NCBI GenBank assembly: GCA_963821345.1
Contig: CAWGDM010000003.1
Coordinates: 443,196-507,195, forward strand
DNA from: WHSW01 sp963821345
Lineage (GTDB): Bacteria; Actinomycetota; Thermoleophilia; Solirubrobacterales; 70-9
Direction: 5' to 3'
DNA: 64,000 nt
The notes under the pieces are model-generated. The model was not told the DNA's origin. It ran no database searches and was given only the letters and a program-made list of their open reading frames with translations. Position numbers and translations under genes: made by a program. Below, piece by piece: positions 47,134-55,454 of this stretch; position 1 is the stretch's first letter, and every line of letters starts with the position of its first letter.

Positions 47134-47505
47134 ATGGCCATCCAGCGGCGCCAGCCCGTCGTGCATCTGGAACTCCACACCGGCGACCTGACGGCGGCGT
47201 GCGCCTTTTACGGCGGGCTTTGCGGCTGGACCAGCGAGCGGGTTGTCACCGCCGTCGGCAGCTACCGCGCGCTCGACCCGGGTGGCGAGCTCAGCGGCGG
47301 GGTGGTCGAGTGTGCGACCGCGCGGCCGGTGTGGCTTCCGTACGTCGAGGTCGGCGCGATCGAAGCTGCGACCGACCACGCCGTCGCCCTCGGCGCCGCG
47401 GTCCTACTCGAGCCTCGTGAGGGACCGGCCGGCTGGCGCAGCGTGGTCGCGGCCCCGGCGGGGGGCGAGGTCGCCCTTTGGCAACCGAAGCGCAATCATC
47501 TCTAG
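47134..47505 (+). CDS. VOC/glyoxalase-like protein
   Basis: The 123-residue protein has two VOC half-modules: VVHLELHTGDLTAACAFYGGL and LPYVEVGAIEAATDHAVALG, ending VALWQPKR. His/Glu positions for metal binding are partly kept. It resembles the PhnB/27-kDa antigen CFP30B type. Its TAG stop (47503-47505) forms the first half of the -10 element for the next gene. Substrate unknown. Confidence 0.82.
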   Translation: MAIQRRQPVVHLELHTGDLTAACAFYGGLCGWTSERVVTAVGSYRALDPGGELSGGVVECATARPVWLPYVEVGAIEAATDHAVALGAAVLLEPREGPAGWRSVVAAPAGGEVALWQPKRNHL

Positions 47506-47515
47506 GCTGACCCTC
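47503..47515 (+). promoter_or_regulatory. Probable leaderless promoter of the sigma-factor gene
   Basis: TAGGCT (47503-47508), which includes the stop codon of the preceding gene, lies 7 bases before GTG 47516. Confidence 0.45.
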
Positions 47516-48634
47516 GTGCCGACGAGCGCGACCACACCCGAACAGCAGGACCTGCTTCAGCGAGCGCGGGCGGGCGGCGAGGACGCCTTCGCCCGCCTGG
47601 TCGAGCCCTATCGCGGCGAGCTTCAGGCGCACTGCTATCGGATGCTCGGATCCGTTCACGATGCCGAGGACGCGCTCCAGGAGACCCTGCTGCGGGCCTG
47701 GCGGGCGCTGGCGAAGTTCGAGGGCCGCAGCTCACTGCGCTCGTGGCTCTACACGATCGCCACCAACACCTCGCTGAATGCGATCGCGAAGCGCCCAAAG
47801 CGGGTGCTGCCGATCGACTACGGGCCGGCGGCCGACCCGCACGTCGGCCCCGGCGAGCCCCTGGTCGAGTCGGTCTGGGTCGAGCCGTACGCCGACGAGC
47901 AGTTCGGGCTCGAGGACGGCTACGCGGCGCCCGAGGCGCGCTACGAGATGCGGGAAGGGGTCGAGCTGGCGTTCGTCGCGGCGCTCCAGTTCCTGCCGGC
48001 GAACCAGCGCGCGGCTCTGATCCTGCGCGAGGTGCTGGGCTTCTCGGCCAAGGAATGCGCGGCGACGCTCGAGACCACCACCGCATCGGTCAACAGCGCT
48101 CTGCAGCGCGCCCGCAAGACGATCGAGGAGCGCACCCCGGAGCAGAGCCAGCAGCAGACGCTGCGCGCGCTCGGCGACGAGCGCGTCCGCGAGTTGGTCG
48201 AGGGCTACGTGGACGCCTGGAACCGTGGCGACGTCGACGACGTGGTCGCGCGCCTGAGCGAGGACGCATGCTTCTCGATGCCGCCGATGAGCACCTGGTA
48301 CGGCGGCCCGGGCAACCGCGACGAGATTCACACCTTCATTGGCAACTTCGCGATCGTCCCCGACTGGAAGTGGAATGCGGTGATCACCCAGGCCAACGGA
48401 CAGCCGGCCGGCGCCTTCTACACCTGGGACGACGACGCGGGCGCGTACCTGCCGTTCGCGCTCAACGTGTTCACGTTCGACGGCGAGAAGATCAGCGACG
48501 TGACCGCGTTCATCGTCCGCTCGATCGAGGACCCGTCGCGCCAGAGCATGATCCGCATGCCCGAGAACGAGATGGACACGGCCCGGCTCGCCGCCGCGTT
48601 TCGGAACCTGGGCCTCCCGGAGCGGCTGCACTGA
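47516..48634 (+). CDS. ECF sigma factor with C-terminal SnoaL-like domain
   Basis: This is a protein of 372 residues. Region 2 is at about 15-85 (FARLVEPYRGELQAHCYRML, DAEDALQETLLRAWRAL) and region 4 is at about 155-215 (LQFLPANQRAALILREVLGF, then ATLETTTASVNSALQRARK). A SnoaL/NTF2-like domain follows at about 225-345 (VEGYVDAWNRGDVDDVVARL, WYGGPGNRDEI). This matches the SigJ/SigG-like ECF groups in which the NTF2 domain replaces an anti-sigma factor. An insertion of about 50 residues lies between regions 2 and 4 (VGPGEPLVESVWVEPY). No anti-sigma gene is adjacent. Confidence 0.9.
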   Translation: MPTSATTPEQQDLLQRARAGGEDAFARLVEPYRGELQAHCYRMLGSVHDAEDALQETLLRAWRALAKFEGRSSLRSWLYTIATNTSLNAIAKRPKRVLPIDYGPAADPHVGPGEPLVESVWVEPYADEQFGLEDGYAAPEARYEMREGVELAFVAALQFLPANQRAALILREVLGFSAKECAATLETTTASVNSALQRARKTIEERTPEQSQQQTLRALGDERVRELVEGYVDAWNRGDVDDVVARLSEDACFSMPPMSTWYGGPGNRDEIHTFIGNFAIVPDWKWNAVITQANGQPAGAFYTWDDDAGAYLPFALNVFTFDGEKISDVTAFIVRSIEDPSRQSMIRMPENEMDTARLAAAFRNLGLPERLH

Positions 48635-49359
48635 AGCCGGTCCGGGTGGGCTGCTCGGGCTGGGCCTATCCGGAGTGGCGCGGCGAGTTCTACCCGCAGA
48701 AGCTGGCTCAGCGCGAGTGGCTCGCCTACTACTCGCGGCAGTTCGACTCGGTCGAGATCAACAACACCTTCTACAAGCTGCCCTCGGCGGAGACCGTCGC
48801 GAGCTGGATCGAGCAGACCCCGGCGCGGTTTCGGTTCACGGTCAAGGCGAGCCGCTACATCACCCACATCAAGCGGCTCAACAGCCCGGAGAAGTACGTC
48901 GAGCGATTCCTCGCCGGGATCCAGCCGCTGGCGAAGGCACGGCGGCTGGAGGCGATCCTCTGGCAGCTGCCACCGAGCTTCGGGCGCGACGACGAGCGCC
49001 TCGACGCCGCCCTGGTCGCGATCCGCGAGCGGGCCCCGGGCCGCCACGCGTTCGAGTTTCGCCACCCGAGCTGGTTCTGCGCCGACGTCTACGCGCTCCT
49101 GCGATCGCACAAGGTCGCGCTGGTGATCGCCGACGACCCGAAGGAGTTTCCGTTTCAGACCCGCGAGCTGACCGCTTCCTGGGCCTACGTGCGCATGCAC
49201 CGCGGCAGTCGCGGCAACTACAGCGCGGCCGAGCTCGCCACCTGGCGACGGCGGATCTCGGCCTGGCGGTCCAAGCGCGAGGTGCTCGTCTACTTCAACA
49301 ACACGGCCGGCGCCTCGGCGGCCGAGAACGCAGGCATCTTGCGGCAGGCATTTCGTTAG
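48631..49359 (+). CDS. DUF72-family protein
   Basis: The 242-residue protein has a TIM-barrel-like fold: VRVGCSGWAYPEWRGEFYP, VEINNTFYKLPS, FRFTVKASRYITH, ILWQLPPSF, FEFRHPSWF and VYFNNT. These are all DUF72 (YecE) signatures. Molecular function unknown. The start is unusual. A CTG at 48631 overlapping the sigma-factor stop has GGAG upstream and gives the usual N-terminus (KPVRVGCSGW), while GTG 48646 would remove five residues. A functional link to the sigma factor is only positional. Confidence 0.83.
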   Translation: MKPVRVGCSGWAYPEWRGEFYPQKLAQREWLAYYSRQFDSVEINNTFYKLPSAETVASWIEQTPARFRFTVKASRYITHIKRLNSPEKYVERFLAGIQPLAKARRLEAILWQLPPSFGRDDERLDAALVAIRERAPGRHAFEFRHPSWFCADVYALLRSHKVALVIADDPKEFPFQTRELTASWAYVRMHRGSRGNYSAAELATWRRRISAWRSKREVLVYFNNTAGASAAENAGILRQAFR

Positions 49360-49396
49360 GCCGCATCGAATAGACCCGGCGTATGTTGAGAGCGGT

Positions 49397-50584
49397 ATGG
49401 ACGCTTTTCGGCTAGCGGGTGCCGTCGCGGTCAGCTGCGCTCTGGCGCTGATCGTCGCGCCGGGGGCCGCCGGGGTGCCGCAGGAGCCGCCGACCGCGCC
49501 GACGATCGCCAACGGCGCCGCCTTCCGCGGCGACGGGATGTGGATCTGGTACGTGTCGAAGGTCGAGGGCGGCGACCCGGCGCAGATCGCCGCTGTCGCC
49601 CGCAAGCGCGGCGTCGACACCGTCTACATCAAGTCCGGCGACGGCGACGACGTCTGGAGCCAGTTCACCCCGGCGCTGCTCGCCGCCCTTCACGACGGCG
49701 GCCTCAACGTCTGCGGCTGGCAGTACGTCTACGGCAGCGACCCCGCCGCCGAGGCGCGCGTCGGCGCGGTCGCCGCCGCCCGCGGCGCCGACTGCCTGGT
49801 GATCGACGCCGAGGCCGAGTACGAGGGCCGCTACTCGCAGGCTTCCACATACATGACCAGGCTGCGCGCCGCGGTCGGCGGCAGCTTCCCGATCGGGCTC
49901 GCCGGCTTCCCCTACGTCCACTACCACCCGGCCTATCCGTACTCGGTGTTCATGCGCCCGGGTGGGGCCGAGTTCAACCTGCCGCAGGTCTACTGGAAGG
50001 CGATCGGGACCAGCGTCGACAAGGCGATGACGATCACCTACACCTACAACCGGGTCTACGAGCGCCCGATCGCTCCGATCGGCCAGCTCTACGACAACCC
50101 GCCCGGCAAGGACGTGAGGCGTTTCCGCCAGACCGCCAAGGCGAGCGGCTTCGCCGGGACCTCGTGGTGGTCGTGGCAGCACGCCTCGCCGAGCGGCTTC
50201 CGCTCGGCGACCAAGCGGCGGATCGGCCGCGCGCGCGGCTATCGCCCGAGCACCGCCTACCCGACGCTGGAGAAGGGGGCCGAAGGGGACCTCGTCGTCT
50301 GGGCGCAGGAGTACCTGGCCGCGGCAGGGTTCTACGACGGTGAGTTCACCGGCGAGTTCGGGATCCTCACCTCGCGCGCCGTCCGCGCCTTCCAGGGCTC
50401 GGTGGATCTGAAGCCGACCGGCGTCCTCGACGCCACCAGCTGGCCGGCGCTGCTGGCGACCGGCAAGCCGGTCGCGCCGCGGTGGGGGAGGGGCGCGGAC
50501 AAGACGGCGGTCCCGACCGCGCCGCGCTCGGCGGACCTGCCCGCGGTCGAGGACGAGCTCGCCGGCGCCCAACTCGGTGGCTGA
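49397..50584 (+). CDS. Secreted glycosidase-like TIM-barrel protein with peptidoglycan-binding domain
   Basis: This is a protein of 395 residues. After a signal peptide (residues 1-26) comes a TIM-barrel segment of about 230 residues: MWIWYVSKVEGGD, VDTVYIKSGDG, NVCGWQYVYGSD, DCLVIDAEAEYEG and FAGTSWWSWQHA. The acidic cluster DAEAEYEG is a candidate active site, as in DUF1906/GH25-like barrels. Residues about 285-350 form a PG_binding_1 domain (LEKGAEGDLVVWAQEYLAA, SRAVRAFQGSVDLKPTG). A role at the cell wall is likely; actual hydrolysis is unproven. Confidence 0.85.
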   Translation: MDAFRLAGAVAVSCALALIVAPGAAGVPQEPPTAPTIANGAAFRGDGMWIWYVSKVEGGDPAQIAAVARKRGVDTVYIKSGDGDDVWSQFTPALLAALHDGGLNVCGWQYVYGSDPAAEARVGAVAAARGADCLVIDAEAEYEGRYSQASTYMTRLRAAVGGSFPIGLAGFPYVHYHPAYPYSVFMRPGGAEFNLPQVYWKAIGTSVDKAMTITYTYNRVYERPIAPIGQLYDNPPGKDVRRFRQTAKASGFAGTSWWSWQHASPSGFRSATKRRIGRARGYRPSTAYPTLEKGAEGDLVVWAQEYLAAAGFYDGEFTGEFGILTSRAVRAFQGSVDLKPTGVLDATSWPALLATGKPVAPRWGRGADKTAVPTAPRSADLPAVEDELAGAQLGG

Positions 50585-50660
50585 CCGCGTCTTGGCCCGC
50601 GCCCGACGACAATAGGCGCGCGACGGGCAGCCACGCCCGCGGTTACGGAAAGGGAGATCC

Positions 50661-51440
50661 ATGGCGACGACGGAGGATCCGGGCACGCGGAAGGGCAACG
50701 GGGGCCGGATCGCCGGCCTCGTGTTGATCAGCATCGGCGGATTGATCGGGCTGGCGATCGCGCTCGGCGGTCTGGCCGCGATGGGCGCGCACGCGTTCCT
50801 GCGCGACGACGACGGCTTCTACACGACCGACACCGAGCGGTTCGTCAGTCCCGGCTATGCCGTGACCTCGGATGACGTCGACCTCGGCCGCGAGTCGATC
50901 GGCTTCGATATCGGCGACCTCAACACCTCGGTCGAGTTCACCGGCGAGAGCCCGGTCGCGAAGCCGGTCTTCATCGGGATCGGGCCGACCAGCGACGTCG
51001 ATCGCTACCTGGCCGGCGTCGCGCACTCCGCGCTCGACGACATCCGCGATGGTGGACCCACCTACACCCAGGTTCCCGGACGGGCGCCGCCGCGGACAGT
51101 CCCCGGCAAGCAGACGTTCTGGGCCGCCCAGAGCGAGGGGACCGGGGAGCAGAGGGTGGACTTCGATCTCGAGTCGGGCAACTGGACCGTGGTCGCGATG
51201 AACGCGGACGCGGGGCGTGGCGTTCTGGTCGAGGGCGACGCGGGCGTGAAGCTCTCGTGGCTGATCTGGGTGGGGCTCGGCCTGTTCGTGGTCGGCGCGC
51301 TGATCGCCGCCTCGTGCGGCTACGGCGTCTACCGGCTGAGCAGCGGCCGCGACGAGGACAAGGCGGCCGCGCCGCCGGACGACGACGAGGACAAGGCGGC
51401 CGCGCCGCCGGACGAGACGCCACCGACGCCCGCGCCGTAA
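50661..51440 (+). CDS. Two-helix membrane protein with an extracytoplasmic beta domain
   Basis: The 259-residue protein has a first helix at about 16-42 (RIAGLVLISIGGLIGLAIAL) and an ectodomain at about 45-195 with GFYTTDTERFVSPGYAVTSD and DIGDLNTSVEFTGES. A second helix lies at about 197-220, followed by an acidic, repetitive cytoplasmic tail (two DEDKAAAPPD copies). Similar proteins are common and uncharacterised in actinobacteria. GGAAAGGGAGA precedes the ATG. Confidence 0.78.
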   Translation: MATTEDPGTRKGNGGRIAGLVLISIGGLIGLAIALGGLAAMGAHAFLRDDDGFYTTDTERFVSPGYAVTSDDVDLGRESIGFDIGDLNTSVEFTGESPVAKPVFIGIGPTSDVDRYLAGVAHSALDDIRDGGPTYTQVPGRAPPRTVPGKQTFWAAQSEGTGEQRVDFDLESGNWTVVAMNADAGRGVLVEGDAGVKLSWLIWVGLGLFVVGALIAASCGYGVYRLSSGRDEDKAAAPPDDDEDKAAAPPDETPPTPAP

Positions 51441-51527
51441 TCGGCGCGACCCGCCGCGCCGCTGCGCAGCGCTTGGTTGGACGGGTGTCGGACTCGATGC
51501 GTCTGCGACTGCTCGACCGGGTAATCC

Positions 51528-52022
51528 GTGGCTGACGTGCTGATCCGCGACTACGAGGACGAAGACTGGGAGGACATCTGGCTGATCTTCCGCGAGGTGG
51601 TCGGCGCCGGCGACACCTACACATACGACCCCGATTGGAACGCGGACGAGGCGCGCGCGGTCTGGGTCCTCGAACCGCCGGGCCGCACGGTGGTCGCCGC
51701 CGACGGGGCGCGCCTCCTCGGCACCGCCCAGGTCGGCCCCAACCGCACCGGGCCGGGCGCTCACGTCGCCACCGCCAGCTTCATGGTCGCCGCCGACGCC
51801 CGCGGCGAGGGCGTCGGCCGTGCGCTCGGCGCGCACGCGCTCGACTGGGCCCGCGACCAGGGCTACGCGGCGATGCAGTTCAACGCCGTGGTCGAGTCAA
51901 ACGACGCCGCGGTCGCGCTGTGGAAGTCGCTGGGGTTCGAGATCGTCGGCACCGTTCCGGAGGCGTTCGAGCACCCGGCGCTGGGGCGGGTAGGCCTTCA
52001 CGTGATGCATCGGTACCTCTGA
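51528..52022 (+). CDS. GNAT-family N-acetyltransferase
   Basis: The 164-residue GNAT protein starts VLIRDYEDEDWEDIWLIFREV. It has a substrate loop with GDTYTYDPDW, the acetyl-CoA site VAADARGEGVGRALGAHAL near 88-106, and the C-terminal VESNDAAVALWKSLGFEIVG. This pattern resembles phosphinothricin-acetyltransferase-like and L-amino-acid acetyltransferases. Substrate unknown. Start GTG 51528. Confidence 0.87.
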   Translation: MADVLIRDYEDEDWEDIWLIFREVVGAGDTYTYDPDWNADEARAVWVLEPPGRTVVAADGARLLGTAQVGPNRTGPGAHVATASFMVAADARGEGVGRALGAHALDWARDQGYAAMQFNAVVESNDAAVALWKSLGFEIVGTVPEAFEHPALGRVGLHVMHRYL

Positions 52023-52053
52023 CCGGCGAGGCAATGCTCGCCGGGTCCGTGCG

Positions 52054-52350
52054 TTACCCGAACTCTTTGACCACGGCGTCGCCCGGGACCTGCCAGATCT
52101 CGGTCGCCTTGCGGCTATCGGGGCCGCTCGCGCGTCCGCCGAAGCGGACCTCGCTCTCGACCCGCCCGCCGAGCTCCTGCACGGCCTCGGTGATCAGAGC
52201 CCGAGCCTCGGCGCGGCCGGCGCCCTGGCGGCGCAGTTCGTCCACCGCGCGCTTGTCGTTGACCATCCGCATGGACGAGTGGGTGTCGCCGGCGGGGATC
52301 AGGAACGCCGGTGCGGTGACCACCTTGATCGCATCTTGGACGTCGGGCAC
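52054..52350 (-). CDS. Small protein of unknown function
   Basis: The 98-residue protein begins MPDVQDAIKVVTAPAFLIPA. It contains SMRMVNDKRAVDELRRQGAG and a basic/acidic C-terminal half, with no signal, membrane segment or known motif. GTG 52350 has TAGTCT 7 bases upstream, a typical leaderless arrangement here, which supports it as a real gene. It is divergent from the penicillin acylase gene, 100 bases away. Confidence 0.6.
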   Translation of the reverse strand: MPDVQDAIKVVTAPAFLIPAGDTHSSMRMVNDKRAVDELRRQGAGRAEARALITEAVQELGGRVESEVRFGGRASGPDSRKATEIWQVPGDAVVKEFG

Positions 52351-52363
52351 GCATCCGAGACTA
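52351..52363 (-). promoter_or_regulatory. Probable leaderless promoter of the small protein gene
   Basis: TAGTCT (complement of 52358-52363) lies 7 bases before GTG 52350. Confidence 0.45.
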
Positions 52364-52450
52364 CGCGTCCACGAGGCGATCGGCGCCGTAATCGGATATC
52401 AATGCGTCTGAGCGCGCAGGGGCGCTCGTGGTTCGACAGAGGAGAGAGAG

Positions 52451-54847
52451 ATGCCGGGTCGTTGCTTGTTCGGGCGCCGAGGGGTCGCCGCCGTCGCCGT
52501 GCTCGCGGTCGCCGCGGTCGCCGCTCCCGCCGCCGATGCCAAGGGTGGCTACGAGGCGAAGATCACCCGCAACAAGCAGGGGATCCCGACGATCGAGGCC
52601 GACTCCTACAAGGACCTGGGCTTCGGCTACGGCTACGCGTTCGCCGAGGACGAGATCTGCGTAATCGCCGACACCTATCTGACCGGCAACGCCGAGCGCT
52701 CGAAGTGGTTCGGGCCCGACGCGAAGAGCCCGGAGGGCTTCACCAACCTCGACTCCGACCTGTTCTTTCAGCGGATCAAGGACCGGGGCACGATCAAGGA
52801 CGTCTACTCGCGTAAGCCGCCGGAGGGCCCCGAGCCCGAGGTCAAGCAGGTGGTCAAGGGCTACGTCGCCGGGTACAACCGCTACCTGAAGAAGACCGGG
52901 GTCGACAAGATCCCCGATCCGGCCTGCGCCGGCCAGCCCTGGGTCCGCCCGATCACCAAGCAGGACGTCTACCAACGCTTTTACGAGCTGACCGAATACG
53001 CCAGCGGCGGGGTCGCGATCGACGGGATCGCCGAAGCTCAGCCGCCGAGCGCCTCGCCGCGACCGGCCACCGGGGGCTCACCGATCACGCCTGCCGAGGC
53101 CGCCGATCTGGCGGATGCGCTCGACATGTCCGAGGACACGGGCTCCAACGGCTGGGGGATCGGCTCGGACGCGACCAAGTCGGGCGGCGGCATCGTGCTC
53201 GCCAACCCGCACTTCCCCTGGCAGGGGCCGCGGCGCTTCTACCAGTCGCACCTTGTGATCCCGGGCGAGCTCAACGTCTCCGGCGCCAGTCTGCTCGGCG
53301 CCCCGGTGATCAACATCGGCCACACCGAGAACCTCGCCTGGACGCACACCGTTTCGACCGCCTTCCGGTTCACGCCGATGGAGCTGAAGCTCGATCCGAG
53401 TGACCCGACCAGCTACCTGGTCGACGGTCAATCGAAGCCGATGGAGCGCAACACGGTCACCGTCCAGGTCAAGCAGCCGGACGGCTCGCTCGCGCCGGTC
53501 AGCCGCACGCTCTACACCACCGAGTACGGCCCGATCACGACCAAGATCCAGGGCCAGTCGCTGTTCGCGTGGTCGAACACCACCGCGTTCGCGATGTTCG
53601 ACGCCAACGGGGCCAACTCGGAACTGCTCAACCACTACTTCGAGACCAACCGGGCGCAGTCGACCAAGGAGCTGCTGAAGATCCTGCAGAAGTACCAGGG
53701 GATCCCGTGGGTGAACACGATCGCCTCGGATTCCAAGGGCAAGGCGCTCTATGCCGACATCGGCGCGATGCCGAACGTCGACGATGCGCTGGTCTCGCAG
53801 TGCCTGTCGACGCTCGGCCAGCTGGTCTTCCCGGCGGCGGGGCTGCCGGTGCTCGACGGCTCACGCGCCGCCTGCGCGCCGCCGACCGAGTCGGGGTCAC
53901 CCGAGCCCGGCCTGATGCCGGCGTCGAAGCAGCCGTACCTGTTCCGGCGCGACTACGTCGCCAACTCCAACGACTCCTACTGGCTCACGAATTCCGAGCA
54001 CCCGCTCGAGGGCTTCCCGCGGATCATCGGAGCCGAGCGCACGCAGCGCTCGCTGCGCACGCGGCTCGGGCTGCTGATGATTCACGGACGCCTGGCGGGG
54101 ACCGACGGCATGTCGGGCAACCAGTTCACGGCCAAGAACGTCCGCACGCTGGTCTTCGAGGACCGCCAGTACGCCGGTGAGCTCTGGCGCCAGCAGCTGG
54201 TCGACTACTGCAACGCCCACCCGATGATGACCGGGTCCAGCGGCCCGGTGGACGTGAGCGCCGGCTGCGCCGCGCTCGCCGGCTGGGACCTGCACGTCAA
54301 CCTCGACAGCCGCGGGGCGCTCCTGTTCGAGCGCTTCCTCGACAAGTTCGGCACCTCGGCGAGCCGGTTCACGACGCCGTTCGACGTCAACGACCCGGTC
54401 AACACGCCGTTCGGGCTCGACACCTCGAACCCGAACCTGGAGCCGGCGTTCGCGGATGCTGTCACCGACCTGCGCAACGCGAACATCCCGCTGGACGCCC
54501 CGTTCGGCGACTTCCACACCGAGGCGCGCGGCACCGAGCGGATCCCGATCCACGGCTCCGAGGGCGGTCAGGGCGTGTTCAACGCGATCGCCGACGTCTG
54601 GAACCCGACCGCCGGCTACGACGACGTCACCGCCGGCTCGAGCTTCGTCATGGTGACCGAGTTCAAGCCGGGCGCGAAGTGCCCGAAGGATCGCTCGATC
54701 CTCACCTACTCGGAGTCGCCGAACCCGAACTCCAAGCATTACGCCGACCAGACGCGGATGTTCTCGCAGAAGCAGTGGGTCGACCCGCCGTTCTGCGGGA
54801 GCGAGGTGAAGAAGACCGCGAAGAGCGTGAAGACGGTCCGCGGCTAG
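52451..54847 (+). CDS. Secreted penicillin-acylase-family N-terminal-nucleophile hydrolase
   Basis: The 798-residue protein has a signal peptide (VAAVAVLAVAAVAAPAADA). The precursor is expected to self-cleave before Ser232 in the motif DTGSNGWGIG, making an alpha subunit of about 200 residues and a beta subunit of about 565. GGIVLANPHFPWQGPRRFYQ, GASLLGAPVINIGHTENLAW and RFTPMELKL match the PvdQ/AHL-acylase group. It cleaves amides, perhaps acyl-homoserine lactones or lipopeptides, outside the membrane. GAGGAGAGAGAG precedes the ATG. Length is normal. Confidence 0.9.
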   Translation: MPGRCLFGRRGVAAVAVLAVAAVAAPAADAKGGYEAKITRNKQGIPTIEADSYKDLGFGYGYAFAEDEICVIADTYLTGNAERSKWFGPDAKSPEGFTNLDSDLFFQRIKDRGTIKDVYSRKPPEGPEPEVKQVVKGYVAGYNRYLKKTGVDKIPDPACAGQPWVRPITKQDVYQRFYELTEYASGGVAIDGIAEAQPPSASPRPATGGSPITPAEAADLADALDMSEDTGSNGWGIGSDATKSGGGIVLANPHFPWQGPRRFYQSHLVIPGELNVSGASLLGAPVINIGHTENLAWTHTVSTAFRFTPMELKLDPSDPTSYLVDGQSKPMERNTVTVQVKQPDGSLAPVSRTLYTTEYGPITTKIQGQSLFAWSNTTAFAMFDANGANSELLNHYFETNRAQSTKELLKILQKYQGIPWVNTIASDSKGKALYADIGAMPNVDDALVSQCLSTLGQLVFPAAGLPVLDGSRAACAPPTESGSPEPGLMPASKQPYLFRRDYVANSNDSYWLTNSEHPLEGFPRIIGAERTQRSLRTRLGLLMIHGRLAGTDGMSGNQFTAKNVRTLVFEDRQYAGELWRQQLVDYCNAHPMMTGSSGPVDVSAGCAALAGWDLHVNLDSRGALLFERFLDKFGTSASRFTTPFDVNDPVNTPFGLDTSNPNLEPAFADAVTDLRNANIPLDAPFGDFHTEARGTERIPIHGSEGGQGVFNAIADVWNPTAGYDDVTAGSSFVMVTEFKPGAKCPKDRSILTYSESPNPNSKHYADQTRMFSQKQWVDPPFCGSEVKKTAKSVKTVRG

Positions 54848-55035
54848 CGCCGCCCGAGCACGCTCTGCTCGGCCGCCATCAGGCGCTCGAGCTCGCCGGG
54901 GTCGAGGAAGATCCCGTGGCAGTCGACGCACTGGTCGATCGCGACCCCGTTGCGCAGGTGGGTCTGCATCCGCCCGCCGCAGCGCGGACACTGCAGGTCC
55001 GCGCCCGGCTCGCGTGGTTCGTCGCGTTCGATCAC
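54844..55035 (-). CDS. Small TFIIB-type zinc-ribbon protein
   Basis: The 63-residue protein has CPRCGG, RNGVAIDQCVDCHGIFLDPG and ELERLM, the standard zf-TFIIB (YhfH/DUF2396-like) pattern with four Cys binding zinc. I start at GTG 55035 because TATCTT lies 7 bases upstream. A longer reading to 55140 would add 35 residues unlike the family. Its end overlaps the acylase stop by 4 bases. Function unknown. Confidence 0.78.
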   Translation of the reverse strand: MIERDEPREPGADLQCPRCGGRMQTHLRNGVAIDQCVDCHGIFLDPGELERLMAAEQSVLGRR

Positions 55036-55048
55036 GCCGATCAAGATA
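55036..55048 (-). promoter_or_regulatory. Probable leaderless promoter of the zinc-ribbon gene
   Basis: TATCTT (complement of 55043-55048) lies 7 bases before GTG 55035. Confidence 0.45.
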
Positions 55049-55057
55049 GAGGACGGG

Positions 55058-55074
55058 CTAAAGGTTTCCTTTAG
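55058..55074. promoter_or_regulatory. 17-bp palindrome, candidate operator
   Basis: CTAAAGG-TTT-CCTTTAG is a perfect inverted repeat with 7-bp arms between the divergent zinc-ribbon gene and the small frame at 55119. It lies upstream of the zinc-ribbon -10 and is AT-rich compared with its surroundings. Confidence 0.45.
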
Positions 55075-55118
55075 GTTGCGCTGGATCATCCGAGGCGGAA
55101 GCCACGAAGGAGGTCGTC

Positions 55119-55280
55119 GTGCACCCTGCAGCTCTCGCAACCGGGATCGCGGCCATTGACACCCTGATCGTCGGCCAGGCCGTCTACGCGGCGCGCAACC
55201 GGGATCGCCGGGCGCGGCGAGCGGTCAGGCGCAATCCGGGCGCTGTCGAACGGCAGGGCTCGCCGACCTCGGGTGCGTAG
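55119..55280 (+). CDS. Possible small protein (53 residues)
   Basis: The GTG at 55119 follows GAAGGAGG by 5 bases, an excellent ribosome-binding site. The product has a weakly hydrophobic N-terminal half (ATGIAAIDTLIVGQAVYAA) and a strongly basic segment (RNRDRRARRAVRRN). It could be a small membrane-attached or nucleic-acid-binding peptide. No family is recognised. The case rests on the ribosome-binding site. Confidence 0.4.
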   Translation: MHPAALATGIAAIDTLIVGQAVYAARNRDRRARRAVRRNPGAVERQGSPTSGA

Positions 55281-55454
55281 TAGGCAAAGCGCCACTCAAG
55301 GAGGTCGTCCGTCCGCCGCGGGCGGCAACCGGAAGGAAGAGTCCCCGCTCCTCTCCACTCCCAATTTATAGCGCCCCGGAGGCCCTCATGAGGCCCCGCG
55401 TCGTGCCGCATAATCGCCCGCCGAAGCGCAAAGACACGGAATGGGAGGAGCGCA

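Noticed and set aside
55281..55454. RNA element in the leader of the flavin hydroxylase gene
   Set aside because: No conserved structure recognised; only a possible CATAAT -10 and a ribosome-binding site are visible.
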